Assembly (NCBI RefSeq): GCF_017811175.1
Contig: NZ_JACWIJ010000002.1
Location: forward strand, 2,480,001 to 2,544,000
Reading direction: 5' to 3'
DNA length: 64,000 bases
Source of the DNA: Melaminivora jejuensis
GTDB taxonomy: Bacteria > Pseudomonadota > Gammaproteobacteria > Burkholderiales > Burkholderiaceae_C
Shown here: one piece after another, positions 45,365 through 55,353 of the stretch
How the letters are laid out: every line of letters starts with the position of its first letter
How positions within the stretch are numbered: the stretch's first letter is position 1
Program-made: the position numbers and the translations under genes
The notes under the pieces: generated by a model
What the model was told of the DNA's origin: nothing
Database searches by the model: none
What the model saw: the letters and a program-made list of their open reading frames with translations, nothing else

Positions 45365-46144
45365 TCAGCGCGTGGCCTTGGGATTGTGGATGGCTTCGGC
45401 CACCACGGGCGAGGGCACGGCGCTGGCCTGCCCAGGCAGGTTCTGGCCGGCGGGCACGTTCAGGCGGCGCGAGCGCACCATCTGGTAGGGCCGGAAGATG
45501 TAGGCGATAGAGGCAAAGCCACTCCACACGTGCACCAGCCGGCTGAACGGGAACAGCAAAAAGATGGTCACACCCAGCACGATGTGTACCTGGAACGTCC
45601 AGTGCAGCGCGGCCACGGCGGAGGCATCCACCGGGCGCAGGGTGACGATGCGCTGCGCCCAGTCGGCCAGGATCAGCATGGCGCTGCCGTCAGTGTGCTG
45701 CAGCGACTGCGGCAGGGTCAAAAGGCCCAGCGACAGCTGGATCCACAGCACTACCAGCACGGCGATGTCGGTCGAATGGCTGGTGTAGCGGATGCGCGGG
45801 TCGGTGAGGCGGCGCACCAGCAGCATGGTCAGGCCGACAAAGCAGATGGCGCCGGCGATGCCGCCCGCCGTCACAGCCAGCATCTGCTTGGTCGAGGCGC
45901 TCATGAAGATGCCGTACAGGCTGTGCGGCGTGAACAGACCCACCATGTGCCCGAAGAACAGGAACAGGATGCCGAAGTGAAACAGGTTGCTGCCCCAGCG
46001 CAAGAGGCCCGTGCGCAGCATCTGCGAGGAGTCGCTCTTCCAGCTGTACTGGTTCTGGTCGAAACGGATCAGGCTGCCCACCACGAACACGACGAAGCAC
46101 ACGTAGGGATAGACCTGAAAGAGGAAGCGATATACCGAGTCCAT
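45365..46144 (-). CDS. narI: Respiratory nitrate reductase gamma subunit (cytochrome b)
   Basis: 259 residues, five hydrophobic segments. It carries two b hemes that take electrons from quinol and pass them to NarH. Helix 1 begins YRFLFQVYPYVCFVVFVVGS; candidate heme histidines are in LFHFGILFLFFGHMVGLF and in WTFQVHIVLGVTIFLLFPFSRLVHVWSG. Length and hydropathy match E. coli NarI (225) with a slightly longer C-terminus. It follows narJ by 3 bases. Confidence 0.95.
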   Translation of the reverse strand: MDSVYRFLFQVYPYVCFVVFVVGSLIRFDQNQYSWKSDSSQMLRTGLLRWGSNLFHFGILFLFFGHMVGLFTPHSLYGIFMSASTKQMLAVTAGGIAGAICFVGLTMLLVRRLTDPRIRYTSHSTDIAVLVVLWIQLSLGLLTLPQSLQHTDGSAMLILADWAQRIVTLRPVDASAVAALHWTFQVHIVLGVTIFLLFPFSRLVHVWSGFASIAYIFRPYQMVRSRRLNVPAGQNLPGQASAVPSPVVAEAIHNPKATR

Positions 46145-46147
46145 GGC

Positions 46148-46870
46148 TTAGGCTCCTTGGGGCGGGGTGGGGTTCTTGCGCATGATGTGGATGGGCTGGG
46201 GCTGGCCGGGGCGCGCCTGGCCGGCTGAGGAGCAGCCGTCGAAGGCTGCCGGCTCCTGCCAGCTCTCGTCGATGGGCGGCTCCTCGGGCACTTCGCGGTC
46301 AGCCTGCGGCTTGTGGCCAGCCAGGTCGAGCAGCGCCGCCAGCGCGGCAGCGTAGGGGCTGGCGCGCTGGGCCAGCGCCGCATGGACGGCATCCAGCAGG
46401 TGCGCCATCTCGCCCAGAAAGCCCTTGGCCTCGCGCGGCGGCTGGGTGGAGACGAATTCCAGCACCGCCGGCAGATAGTCGGGCAGCTCGTCTTCGACCA
46501 GCAGCAGGCCGGCCTTGGCATAGGTCTCGCCCAGGTCGATCATGGCCGGGCCACGGTCGCGCGAGTCACCATGCACGTGCTCGAACAGGTACAGCGAGGT
46601 GGCGCGGCCCCGGTCGAACAGCTCGACGTATTCGGTCTCGGCGGCCAGCGCGTCGCTTTCCTGCAGGTGCTGGATCAGCGCGGCCACGCCGGCGCGTCGG
46701 CGCGCACCGAGCACGCCATCGGCGGCCAGCAGCGCCTCGAACTCGTACAGGTGCTGGCGCAGCGCGGCATCGGGGTAGCCCAGCAGCGCGCCCAGCACGC
46801 GCAGCGTCACGGCGCCTGGGTGGCGGCCGGCGACGCGCTGCGTCACGGGGACGTTGTCAACGGCCTGCAT
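46148..46870 (-). CDS. narJ: Nitrate reductase molybdenum cofactor assembly chaperone
   Basis: 240 residues from ATG 46870 (MQAVDNVPVTQR). All-helical TorD-family chaperone that helps load the Mo-bisMGD cofactor into NarG. Landmarks are LRVLGALLGYPDA, YVELFDRGRATSLYLFEHVHGDSRDRG and DELPDYLPAVLEFVS. The C-terminal 40 residues are Pro/Gln-rich and not conserved. It starts 1 base after the narH stop. Confidence 0.95.
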   Translation of the reverse strand: MQAVDNVPVTQRVAGRHPGAVTLRVLGALLGYPDAALRQHLYEFEALLAADGVLGARRRAGVAALIQHLQESDALAAETEYVELFDRGRATSLYLFEHVHGDSRDRGPAMIDLGETYAKAGLLLVEDELPDYLPAVLEFVSTQPPREAKGFLGEMAHLLDAVHAALAQRASPYAAALAALLDLAGHKPQADREVPEEPPIDESWQEPAAFDGCSSAGQARPGQPQPIHIMRKNPTPPQGA

Positions 46871-46871
46871 G

Positions 46872-48395
46872 TCAGACCTCCGCCTTGATGGGGATGGTGC
46901 GGCGCTTTTCCTGGCCGAACAGGCTGACGTTGGACACGCCGTCCGAGCAGCCGTTGCCAAAGGTGAAGCCGCAGCCGCCGCGCACGTTGAAGGCGTTTTC
47001 CGCGTACTCGCGGTGCGTGGTCGGGATGACGAAGCGATCCTCGTAGTTGGCAATGGCCATGATTTGGTACATGTCCTCGGCCTCGTCCTGGCTCAGGCCG
47101 ACCTGGCTGAGCACGCTGGCATCGATGCGCCGCTCGACGTGCTTGGCACGCTGGTAGGCACGCATCCCCAGCATCCGCTCCAGGGCGCGCACTACCGGAG
47201 CCGTGTCGCCGGCGGTGAGCATGTTGGCCAGGTACTTGACCGGGATGCGCAGCTGGTTCACGTCCGGGATCTGGCCATTCACACCCAGATGCCCGGCGTT
47301 GGCCGCCGAGCTGATGGGCGACAGCGGCGGCACGTACCAGACCATCGGCAGCGTGCGGTACTCGGGGTGCAGCGGCAGCGCCACTTTCCAATCCACGGCC
47401 ATCTTGTACACGGGGCTTTTGCGGGCGGCTTCCATCCACTTGTCGGGGATGCCGTCCTTCTTGGCCTGGGCGATCACCGCCGGGTCGTGCGGATCGAGGA
47501 AGATGTCCAGCTGCGCCTGGTATAGGTCGCGGTCGCGCTCCACGCTGGCCGCTTCCTGGATGCGGTCGGCGTCATACAGCAGCACGCCCAGATAGCGGAT
47601 GCGGCCCACACAGGTCTCCGAGCACACCGTCGGCTGGCCGGCCTCGATGCGCGGATAGCAGAAGATGCATTTTTCGGCCTTGCCGCTCTTCCAGTTGTAG
47701 TAGATCTTCTTGTAGGGGCAGCCCGAGACGCACATGCGCCAGCCACGGCACTTGTCCTGGTCGATCAGCACGATGCCGTCTTCCTCGCGCTTGTAGATCG
47801 AACCCGACGGGCACGATGCGACGCAGGTCGGGTTCAGGCAGTGCTCGCACAGGCGCGGCAGGTACATCATGAAGGTGTTCTCGAACTGGCCGTACATCTC
47901 CTTCTGGATGTCGTCGAAGTTCTTGTCCTTGCTGCGCTTTTCGAACTCGCCGCCGAGGATTTCCTCCCAGTTCGGCCCCCAGACGATCTTGTCCATCTGC
48001 TTGCCGGTGATCAGGCTCCTGGGCTTGGCCGTGGGCGAGGTGCTCATCTCGGGCGCCGACTGCAGGTGGGCGTAGTCGAAGGTGAAGGGCTCGTAGTAGT
48101 CGTCGATCTCCGGCAGGTTGGGGTTGGCGAAGATGCGCATGAGTAGCTTCCACTTCGCCCCCTGGCGCGGAATGATGGAGCCGTCCGGGCGGCGCACCCA
48201 GCCGCCGTTCCAGCGATCCTGGTTCTCCCAATCCTTGGGGTAGCCGATGCCGGGCTTGGTCTCGACGTTGTTGAACCAGGCGTACTCCATGCCGGGGCGG
48301 CTGGTCCAGACGTTCTTGCAGGTGACGGAACAGGTGTGGCAGCCGATGCACTTGTCCAGATTCAGCACCATGCCGATTTGCGCGCGGATTTTCAT
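46872..48395 (-). CDS. narH: Respiratory nitrate reductase beta subunit (iron-sulfur)
   Basis: 507 residues. Electron-transfer subunit between NarI and NarG on the cytoplasmic face. Four cysteine groups bind one [3Fe-4S] and three [4Fe-4S] clusters: CIGCHTCSVTCKN, CEHCLNPTCVASCPSG, CRGWRMCVSGCPYKK and CIFCYPRIEAG with CSETCVGR. The Trp in CRGWRMC marks the three-iron site, as expected. The ATG overlaps the narG stop by 4 bases. Confidence 0.97.
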   Translation of the reverse strand: MKIRAQIGMVLNLDKCIGCHTCSVTCKNVWTSRPGMEYAWFNNVETKPGIGYPKDWENQDRWNGGWVRRPDGSIIPRQGAKWKLLMRIFANPNLPEIDDYYEPFTFDYAHLQSAPEMSTSPTAKPRSLITGKQMDKIVWGPNWEEILGGEFEKRSKDKNFDDIQKEMYGQFENTFMMYLPRLCEHCLNPTCVASCPSGSIYKREEDGIVLIDQDKCRGWRMCVSGCPYKKIYYNWKSGKAEKCIFCYPRIEAGQPTVCSETCVGRIRYLGVLLYDADRIQEAASVERDRDLYQAQLDIFLDPHDPAVIAQAKKDGIPDKWMEAARKSPVYKMAVDWKVALPLHPEYRTLPMVWYVPPLSPISSAANAGHLGVNGQIPDVNQLRIPVKYLANMLTAGDTAPVVRALERMLGMRAYQRAKHVERRIDASVLSQVGLSQDEAEDMYQIMAIANYEDRFVIPTTHREYAENAFNVRGGCGFTFGNGCSDGVSNVSLFGQEKRRTIPIKAEV

Positions 48396-51300
48396 GCGGT
48401 TTCTCCTTGATCCAGCGTGGGCTTGATGAGCTGGTCTGCCACAGGCGTATCCAGCCAGTCGATCTTTCTCATCTTTCGCAGGACGATGAACTCGTCGCGG
48501 TTGGTGCCAATGGTTCCGTAGTAGTTGAAGCCGTAGCTGAACTGCGCGTAGCCGCCGATCATGTGCGTGGGCTTCAAGACCACCCGCGTGACCGAGTTGT
48601 GAATGCCGCCGCGCACGTTGGTCATCTCCGAGCCGGGGGTGTTCACGATCTTTTCCTGGGCGTGGTACATCATGACCATGCCCGGCTTGACACGCTGGCT
48701 GACCACGGCGCGCGCGGTGAGAGCGCCGTTGACGTTGAACAGCTCGATCCAGTCGTTGTCCTCAATGCCGGCACGCTTGGCATCCTCCTCGCTGACCCAG
48801 ACGATGGGCCCGCCGCGGCTCAGGGTGAGCATGAGCAGGTTGTCCGTATAGGTCGAGTGGATGCCCCACTTCTGGTGCGGCGTGATGAAGTTCAGCTGGA
48901 TCTCGGGGTTGCCGTTGGGCTTGCGGCCCATGACCTCCGCCGTGGCCTTCAGATCGACCGGCGGACGGTAGCTGGTGAAGCCCTCGCCGAAGGCAATCAT
49001 CCACGGGTGATCCATGTAGAACTGCTGGCGCCCGGTGAGGGTGCGCCATGGGATCAGCTCATGCACGTTGGTGTAGCCGGCGTTGTAGCTCACCGTCTCG
49101 CTCTCGATGCCGCTCCAGGTGGGCGAGCTGATGATCTTGCGCGGCTGCGCCTGGATGTCGCGGAAGCGGATCTTTTCATCCTCGCGGTACAGCGCCAGGT
49201 GCGTGTGGTCGCGCCCAGTCTGCTCGCCCAGCGCCTCCCAGGCCTTGACGGCCACGTGGCCGTTGGTCTCGGGCGCCATGTGCAGCACCACTTCGCAGGC
49301 GTCGATGTCGGACTCGATCCTGGGCATCCCCTGCGACACGCCCGGCTCGCGCACCACGCCATTCAACTGGCCCAGCTGCGTGACTTCGAGCTTGGTGTCC
49401 CAGTTGATGCCCTTGCCGCCGTTGCCCAGCTTGTCCATCAGCGGCCCCAGGGCCGTGAAGCGCTTGAACACGTTGGGGTAGTCGCGCTCGACCACGGTCA
49501 TCTGTGGCCCGGTCTTGCCGGGGATCAGGTCGCACTCGCCGCGCGTCCAGTCGGATACGCCAAAGGGCTGCGCCAGCTCCTGCGGCGAATCGTGCATCAG
49601 CGGAGACAGCACCAGTTCGCGCTCCACACCCAGATGGCCGGGGCACAGCTCGCTGAACTTGTGCGCAAAGCCCTTGTAGATGTCCCAGTCGCTGCGCGCC
49701 TGCCAGGCCGGATCGACGGCAGTGGACAGCGGGTGGATGAAGGGGTGCATGTCGCTGGTGTTGAGGTCGTTCTTCTCGTACCAGGTGGCCGTGGGCAGCA
49801 CGATGTCCGAGTACAGGCAGGTGGTGCTCATGCGGAAGTCCAGCGTGACCACCAGATCGAGCTTGCCCTCAGGCGCCTGGTCGTGCCAGACAACCTCCTG
49901 GGGCTTGGCCTCCTGCGGCCCCAAGTCCTTGCCCTGCACGCCGTTGCCCGTGCCCAGCAGGTGCTTGAGGAAGTATTCATGCCCTTTGCCCGAGCTGCCC
50001 AGGATGTTGGAGCGCCACACGAACATGTTGCGCGGCCAGTTGTCCGGGTGATCCGGGTCGGTGCAGCTCATCTTCAGGCTGCCGCTTTGCAGGCCTTTGA
50101 CGGCGTAGTCCTTGGGATCCTGGCCGGCAGCCTGCGCGTCGCGCACCACCTGCAGCGGATTGGTCTTGAGCTGCGGCGCGGTGGGCAGCCAGCCCATGCG
50201 CTCGGCGCGCACGTTGTAGTCGATCATGCTGCCGCCGTATTCGCTGCGATCGGCCAGCGGCGAGAGCACTTCCTCGACGCCGATCTTCTCGTAGCGCCAC
50301 TGGTCGGTGTGGGCGTAGAAGAAGCTGGTGGAGTTCTGCTGGCGCGGCGGGCGGATCCAGTCCAGCGCGAAGGCCAGCAGCGTCCAGCCGGTCTGCGGGC
50401 GCAGCTTCTCCTGGCCCACGTAGTGCGACCAGCCACCGCCGCTCTTGCCGATGCAGCCGCACATCATCAGCATGTTGATGACACCGCGGTAGTTCATGTC
50501 GCAGTGGTACCAGTGGTTCATCGCCGCGCCGATGATGACCATGGAGCGGCCCTCGGTGTCGTGCGCGTTCTGCGCGAACTGGCGCGCCACGGTGACGACC
50601 TGGTCGCGCGGGGTGCCGGTGATTCTCTCCTGCCAAGCCGGCGTGTAGGGGTGGTTGTCGTCGAAATCCTTGGCGGCGAATTCGCCCGGGAGGCCGCGCG
50701 CTACGCCATAGTTGGCCACTTGCAGGTCGAACACCGTGGCCACCAGCGTGTCACCGCCGGCCAGCTGCAGGCGCTGCACCGGCACCGTGCGCACCAGCAC
50801 GTCGGACTGCGGGTTGTTCGGAAAGTGCTCCGAAGCAATGCCGCCGAAGTAGGGGAAGCCCACGCGGGCGGTCTCGGGCTGCGCGCCATCGCCTTCCAGC
50901 AGCGACAGGCGCAGGAGCACTTCGCTGCCATCGTCGGCGCTCTTTTGCTCCAGGTTCCACTGGCCCTTGTCGGCACGGCCATCCGGCCCCCAGCGAAAGC
51001 CGATCGCGCCCTGCGGCACGACCACGCGACCTGCGTCGTCCAGCGCCACGGTCTTCCACTCCGGATTGTTGGGCTGGCCCAGGTTCTCGTCGAAGTCGCT
51101 GGCGCGCACGTAGCGATCGGGCACCAGCACCGTCTCGCCCGACTCCAGCACCTTTTCCTTGAGCGTCACCAGCATGGGCATGTCGGTGTAGCGGCGCACG
51201 TAGTCGTCGAAGTAGGCGCTCCTCTCGCCGTTTTCCGGGAAATAGAACTCCTTGAGGATGACGTGGCCCATGGCCATGGCCATGGCGGCGTCCGTGCCCT

Positions 51301-52195
51301 GCTTGGGGTGCAGCCAGATGTCGGACAGCTTGGCGACCTCGGAGAAGTCAGGCGTCACGGCCACGGTCTTGGTGCCCTTGTAGCGCACCTCGGTGAAGAA
51401 GTGTGCGTCCGGCGTGCGCGTCTGCGGCACGTTGGAACCCCAGGCGATGATGTAGCTGGAGTTGTACCAGTCAGCGCTCTCGGGCACGTCGGTCTGCTCG
51501 CCCCAGACCTGCGGCGACGACGGCGGCAGGTCGCAGTACCAGTCGTAAAAGCTCATGCACACGCCGCCGATCAGGCTGAGATACCGCGTGCCGGCGGCGT
51601 AGCTGATCATGGACATGGCCGGGATGGGCGAAAAGCCGATGATGCGATCCGGCCCGTGGCGCTTGATGGTGTGGATGTTGGAGGCAGCGACGATCTCGTT
51701 GACCTCATCCCAGCTGGAGCGCGCAAAGCCGCCCATGCCGCGCACTTTCTGGTATTCGCTGCGCTTGGCGTCGTCGCTGACGATGCTGGCCCAGGCCTCC
51801 ACCGGCCCCATGGTCTGGCGCGCCTCGCGCCACAGGCGCAAGAGGCGCCCGCGCACCATGGGGTATTTGACGCGGTTGGCGCTGTACAGGTACCAGCTGT
51901 AGCTGGCGCCGCGCGAGCAGCCGCGCGGCTCGTGGTTGGGCATGTCCCAGCGCGTGCGCGGGTAGTCGGTCTGCTGGGTCTCCCAGGTCACGATGCCGCC
52001 CTTGACATAGACCTTCCACGAGCATGAGCCGGTGCAGTTCACGCCGTGCGTGGAGCGCACGATCTTGTCGTGCGCCCAGCGGTTGCGGTAGGCGTCCTCC
52101 CAGGTGCGGTCTTCGCCGGTGACCTGGCCGTGCCCGCCGGCAAAAGTCTCGCGCGGCTGCGAGAAATAGGTGAGGCGATCGAGGAAGTGACTCAT
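48392..52195 (-). CDS. narG: Respiratory nitrate reductase alpha subunit
   Basis: 1267 residues, close to E. coli NarG (1247). Catalytic Mo-bisMGD subunit reducing nitrate to nitrite in the cytoplasm. The N-terminal FS0 cluster ligands (one His, three Cys) begin in HGVNCTGSCSWKV. The Mo ligand Asp is in SADWYNSSYIIAWGSN. There is no twin-arginine signal, as usual for NarG with the short SHFLDRLTYFSQP leader. Both ends and all conserved blocks (for example PRGCSRGASYSWYLYSANR) are intact. It lies 69 bases downstream of narK2. Confidence 0.98.
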   Translation of the reverse strand: MSHFLDRLTYFSQPRETFAGGHGQVTGEDRTWEDAYRNRWAHDKIVRSTHGVNCTGSCSWKVYVKGGIVTWETQQTDYPRTRWDMPNHEPRGCSRGASYSWYLYSANRVKYPMVRGRLLRLWREARQTMGPVEAWASIVSDDAKRSEYQKVRGMGGFARSSWDEVNEIVAASNIHTIKRHGPDRIIGFSPIPAMSMISYAAGTRYLSLIGGVCMSFYDWYCDLPPSSPQVWGEQTDVPESADWYNSSYIIAWGSNVPQTRTPDAHFFTEVRYKGTKTVAVTPDFSEVAKLSDIWLHPKQGTDAAMAMAMGHVILKEFYFPENGERSAYFDDYVRRYTDMPMLVTLKEKVLESGETVLVPDRYVRASDFDENLGQPNNPEWKTVALDDAGRVVVPQGAIGFRWGPDGRADKGQWNLEQKSADDGSEVLLRLSLLEGDGAQPETARVGFPYFGGIASEHFPNNPQSDVLVRTVPVQRLQLAGGDTLVATVFDLQVANYGVARGLPGEFAAKDFDDNHPYTPAWQERITGTPRDQVVTVARQFAQNAHDTEGRSMVIIGAAMNHWYHCDMNYRGVINMLMMCGCIGKSGGGWSHYVGQEKLRPQTGWTLLAFALDWIRPPRQQNSTSFFYAHTDQWRYEKIGVEEVLSPLADRSEYGGSMIDYNVRAERMGWLPTAPQLKTNPLQVVRDAQAAGQDPKDYAVKGLQSGSLKMSCTDPDHPDNWPRNMFVWRSNILGSSGKGHEYFLKHLLGTGNGVQGKDLGPQEAKPQEVVWHDQAPEGKLDLVVTLDFRMSTTCLYSDIVLPTATWYEKNDLNTSDMHPFIHPLSTAVDPAWQARSDWDIYKGFAHKFSELCPGHLGVERELVLSPLMHDSPQELAQPFGVSDWTRGECDLIPGKTGPQMTVVERDYPNVFKRFTALGPLMDKLGNGGKGINWDTKLEVTQLGQLNGVVREPGVSQGMPRIESDIDACEVVLHMAPETNGHVAVKAWEALGEQTGRDHTHLALYREDEKIRFRDIQAQPRKIISSPTWSGIESETVSYNAGYTNVHELIPWRTLTGRQQFYMDHPWMIAFGEGFTSYRPPVDLKATAEVMGRKPNGNPEIQLNFITPHQKWGIHSTYTDNLLMLTLSRGGPIVWVSEEDAKRAGIEDNDWIELFNVNGALTARAVVSQRVKPGMVMMYHAQEKIVNTPGSEMTNVRGGIHNSVTRVVLKPTHMIGGYAQFSYGFNYYGTIGTNRDEFIVLRKMRKIDWLDTPVADQLIKPTLDQGETA

Positions 52196-52264
52196 CGTGT
52201 TTCCTTCATGGTGTATTCGTTGTGGCAGGCAGGGGAAAGGGGAAAGCGGGCATTCGGTCGCTGG

Positions 52265-53713
52265 TCAGCACGGCATCTCGGCATTTTTGCGCGCGTAATA
52301 CCACCAGGTCACGACGATGCACAGCACATAGAAGACGGCGAACAGCCACAGCGCCAGTTCCGGCCCGCCAGTGGCAGCGATTGAGCTGCCGTAGCTCTTG
52401 GGAATGAAGAAGCCGCCGTAGGCGCCCAGCGCGCCGGCAAAGCCCAGGGCGGCAGCGCCCTCGGTGTTGCCTTCCTTGATGGCGGCGGCGCGTGCGGCCT
52501 CGTCGGCATCCGGCGCCTCGCGCAGCTTCAGCTTCAGGAAGATCGCCGGGATCATGCTGAAGGTGGAGCCGTTGCCGATGCCGGTGGTGAAGAACAGCAC
52601 CAGGAACATGATGAAGAAGCCGGCAAAGCTGCCCTCGGCGGGGCCGAAGGGCATGATGTGGCCGCCCGTGCCCTTGGGCAGGAAATACAGCACGCCGACC
52701 ACGCCCAGCGCCATGGCCAGGAAGTTCCACAGCGTGACGCTGGCGCCGCTGAACTTGTCCGACAGCCAGCCGCCGAAGGGCCGCACGACGGCGCCCACCA
52801 GCGGCCCCAGCCAGGCATAGGCCAGCGGGTTGACGCTGGGGAACTGGCTCTTGATGAGCAGCGGAAAGCCGGCGGCAAAGCCGATGAACGAGCCGAAGGT
52901 GCCCAGGTACAGCAGGCACATGATCCAGTTGTGCTTGCGCCTGAAGATGGCCGCCTGCGCGGCAAAGCTGGCGCGGGCATCGGCGATGTCGTGCATACCG
53001 AACCAGGCGGCGATCGACACCACGGCGATCCACGGCACCCAGATGAAGGCGGCGTTCTGCGCCCACACCAGCTGCTGCGTGCCGTTGCGCATCATGCTCT
53101 GCGGCTCGCCGCCAAAGATGCCGAAGATGCCCAGGGTGATGACCAGCGGGCTGAGGAACTGCACCACCGACACGCCCAGGTTCCCGAGGCCGGCGTTCAC
53201 GCCCAGCGCCGAGCCCTTGCGCTCCTTCGGAAAGAAGAAGCTGATGTTGGCCATGCTGGAGCTGAAGTTGCCCCCGCCCAGGCCGCACAGCAGCGCCAGG
53301 ATCAGCATGGTCGGATAGCTGGTGCTGGTGTCCTGCACCGCCATGCCGATGCCGATGGCCGGAATGAGCAGCGACGCCGTGGACAGCGCCGTCCAGCGCC
53401 GCCCGCCGAAGATCGGCACCATGAACGAGTAGAAGATGCGCAGCGTGGCGCCCGACAGCGCTGGCGCCGCCGCCAGCCAGAACAGCTGGTTGGTCGAGTA
53501 CTTGAAGCCCAGGTTGGGCAGATTCACGGCGACCACGCTCCAGACCTGCCAGATAGCAAAGGCCACGAACAGCGCGGGCACCGATATCCACAGGTTGAGC
53601 TTGGCCACGGCCTCGCCCTCGCGCGCCCAGAAGTTCTTGTCCTCGGGCGTCCAGATGGTCAGCAGCCGGCCCTTGCGCGAACTGCCGGACGGTGCGTTGG
53701 GGATGGAAGACAT
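52265..53713 (-). CDS. narK2: Nitrate/nitrite transporter, NarK2 type
   Basis: 482 residues, 12 predicted membrane segments. Major facilitator with the nitrate-signature glycine stretches LALLCGLGGGNFSSSMANIS and GFAGALGAYGGFFIPKSYG, and an Arg in the first half (SGATLRIFYSFM). NarK2-type carriers exchange nitrate for nitrite. A charged N-terminal extension precedes the first helix. It is 28 bases from narK1; the pair acts like the fused NarK of Paracoccus. Confidence 0.93.
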   Translation of the reverse strand: MSSIPNAPSGSSRKGRLLTIWTPEDKNFWAREGEAVAKLNLWISVPALFVAFAIWQVWSVVAVNLPNLGFKYSTNQLFWLAAAPALSGATLRIFYSFMVPIFGGRRWTALSTASLLIPAIGIGMAVQDTSTSYPTMLILALLCGLGGGNFSSSMANISFFFPKERKGSALGVNAGLGNLGVSVVQFLSPLVITLGIFGIFGGEPQSMMRNGTQQLVWAQNAAFIWVPWIAVVSIAAWFGMHDIADARASFAAQAAIFRRKHNWIMCLLYLGTFGSFIGFAAGFPLLIKSQFPSVNPLAYAWLGPLVGAVVRPFGGWLSDKFSGASVTLWNFLAMALGVVGVLYFLPKGTGGHIMPFGPAEGSFAGFFIMFLVLFFTTGIGNGSTFSMIPAIFLKLKLREAPDADEAARAAAIKEGNTEGAAALGFAGALGAYGGFFIPKSYGSSIAATGGPELALWLFAVFYVLCIVVTWWYYARKNAEMPC

Positions 53714-53741
53714 GCAAAGGTCTCCGTTGAGGGGCAGGGGG

Positions 53742-55034
53742 TCAGCGCGACGCAGCGGCGCCAGCAGCGCCGTGCGGGGCCATGAGATCGGTGCGGCGCA
53801 CCTCGGTCCAGTACATCCAGATCAGCGAGACCCAGACCACGCCATACATCAGCATGAAGGCGCTGGAGCGGATGCCCGTCCAGTCCATCAGCAGGCCGAA
53901 CAGGATGGGCAGAATGAAGCCGCCCAGGCCGCCGGCCAGGCCCACGATGCCGCTGATGGCGCCGATGTTGCCGGGGTAGTCGTCGCTGATGTACTTGAAG
54001 ACACTGGCCTTGCCGAAGGCCCAGGCGATGCCCAGGATGAACATCAGGCCGGTGAAGACATAGACGTTCAGGCCGATATGCAGCGTCATGGGGCCGTTGA
54101 CGGTCTGGATGGTGAAGTCGGTCTGCGGGTACGACAGCAGGAACAGGCAGATCCAGCTGACCCACATGACCCACCAGGTCACGCTGTGCGCGCCGTATTT
54201 GTCGCTGAGCACCCCGCCGATGGCGCGCAGCACGCCGCCGGGCAGCGAGAAGCACGCCGCCAGCAGCGCGGCCACGCGGATATCGAGGCCGTACTCGCCC
54301 ACGTAGTACTGCACCATCCACAGGGCCAGGGCCACGTAGCCGCCGAAGACGATGCTGTAGTACTGACAGTACTTGAGCACGCGCGGGTCTTTCAGGGCCT
54401 TGAGTTGCTGCGTGAACGACACGTTGCTCGCCACCAGGTGCGCCGGGTCGCTGGCGCTGAAGATCCAGAACAGCACCAGCACGCCCAGCATGATGGCGGC
54501 ATAGACGTGCGGCACGGCCTGCCAGCCGAAGGCCACCAGGATGACCGGGGCGACGAACTTGTTCACCGCCGCGCCCGAGTTGCCAGCGCCATACACACCC
54601 ATGGCCATGCCCTGGCGGTTCTTGGGGAACCAGCGCGCCACATACGGCGTGCCCACCGAGAACGCGCCTCCGGCCAGGCCGACGAACAGCCCGATCACCA
54701 GGAAATGCCAGTACTCGGTGGCATAGCCCATGACCCAGATGGCCGGCACGGTGATGGCCAGCAGCACCGTCATGACGATGCGCCCGCCGTATTTGTCCGT
54801 CCAGATGCCCAGCGGCACGCGGATCAGCGAGCCGGTGAGCACCGGCATGGCGGTGAGCAGGCCGAACTGGGTGGACGACAGGTTCAGCATCTTCTTGATC
54901 GGGATGCCGATGACGCCGAACATCATCCAGACCATGAAGCACGCGGTGAAGGCCAGGGTGCTGACGATGAGCACCGACCAGGCGCGGGCGTTGCGGCGGG
55001 TATCGACTGCCGCTGTCTGTGACGGGGTAGCCAT
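53742..55034 (-). CDS. narK1: Nitrate transporter, NarK1 type
   Basis: 430 residues from ATG 55034 (MATPSQTAAVDTRR); residues encoded further upstream look non-coding. 12 membrane segments. Conserved features are MPVLTGSLIRVPLGIWTDKYGG, GLAGGAFSVGTPYVARWFP and GIVGLAGGLGGFILPILFG. NarK1 proteins are nitrate/proton symporters that start respiration before nitrite accumulates. It is first of the narK1K2GHJI run. Confidence 0.93.
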   Translation of the reverse strand: MATPSQTAAVDTRRNARAWSVLIVSTLAFTACFMVWMMFGVIGIPIKKMLNLSSTQFGLLTAMPVLTGSLIRVPLGIWTDKYGGRIVMTVLLAITVPAIWVMGYATEYWHFLVIGLFVGLAGGAFSVGTPYVARWFPKNRQGMAMGVYGAGNSGAAVNKFVAPVILVAFGWQAVPHVYAAIMLGVLVLFWIFSASDPAHLVASNVSFTQQLKALKDPRVLKYCQYYSIVFGGYVALALWMVQYYVGEYGLDIRVAALLAACFSLPGGVLRAIGGVLSDKYGAHSVTWWVMWVSWICLFLLSYPQTDFTIQTVNGPMTLHIGLNVYVFTGLMFILGIAWAFGKASVFKYISDDYPGNIGAISGIVGLAGGLGGFILPILFGLLMDWTGIRSSAFMLMYGVVWVSLIWMYWTEVRRTDLMAPHGAAGAAASR

Positions 55035-55353
55035 TGCAGGTTTTCCGGTTGTGTGATGCCCGCAATGGTCATCGCAACCGGGCGGCGCGCCCATCCTTCC
55101 GTGGCACGGGCCGGGCGCGGCAAAAGAACGATGGCCGCCCGTGAAAGACCTACTCCCAAAGAACTATGGCACAGCCAGATTCAAGATGAAATCAGGCCCA
55201 AACCCTTGTAGGGCAAGCGCTGATAGCTATCATTTTTTGAAACTGCGCATTTGGCGTGCGATGCACAACGACGACGCACGCGCTCGCAGGCGCACGCAAG
55301 GCCTGGGCGCCCCGGCCCCTCGAAGGGGGCGCGGCCTTGGGATGTCCAGCAGT
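55035..55353. other. Control region upstream of narK1
   Basis: 319 bases between narK1 and the upstream chemoreceptor gene. It holds dispersed repeat copy 10 and must contain the narK1 promoter. I see no clean TTGATNNNNATCAA FNR box. A near NarL heptamer (TACTCCC at 55151-55157) is the only candidate site. Confidence 0.45.
55186..55238 (+). repeat. Dispersed repeat, copy 10 (closest to consensus)
   Basis: ATGAAATCAGGCCCAAACCC, TTGTAGGG, then CAAGCGCTGATAGCTATCA and a T run. Plus orientation, opposite to the nar genes. Confidence 0.92.

Noticed and set aside
55035..55353. Classical FNR box upstream of narK1
   Set aside because: No sequence close to TTGATNNNNATCAA was found; the nearest candidates miss several conserved positions.
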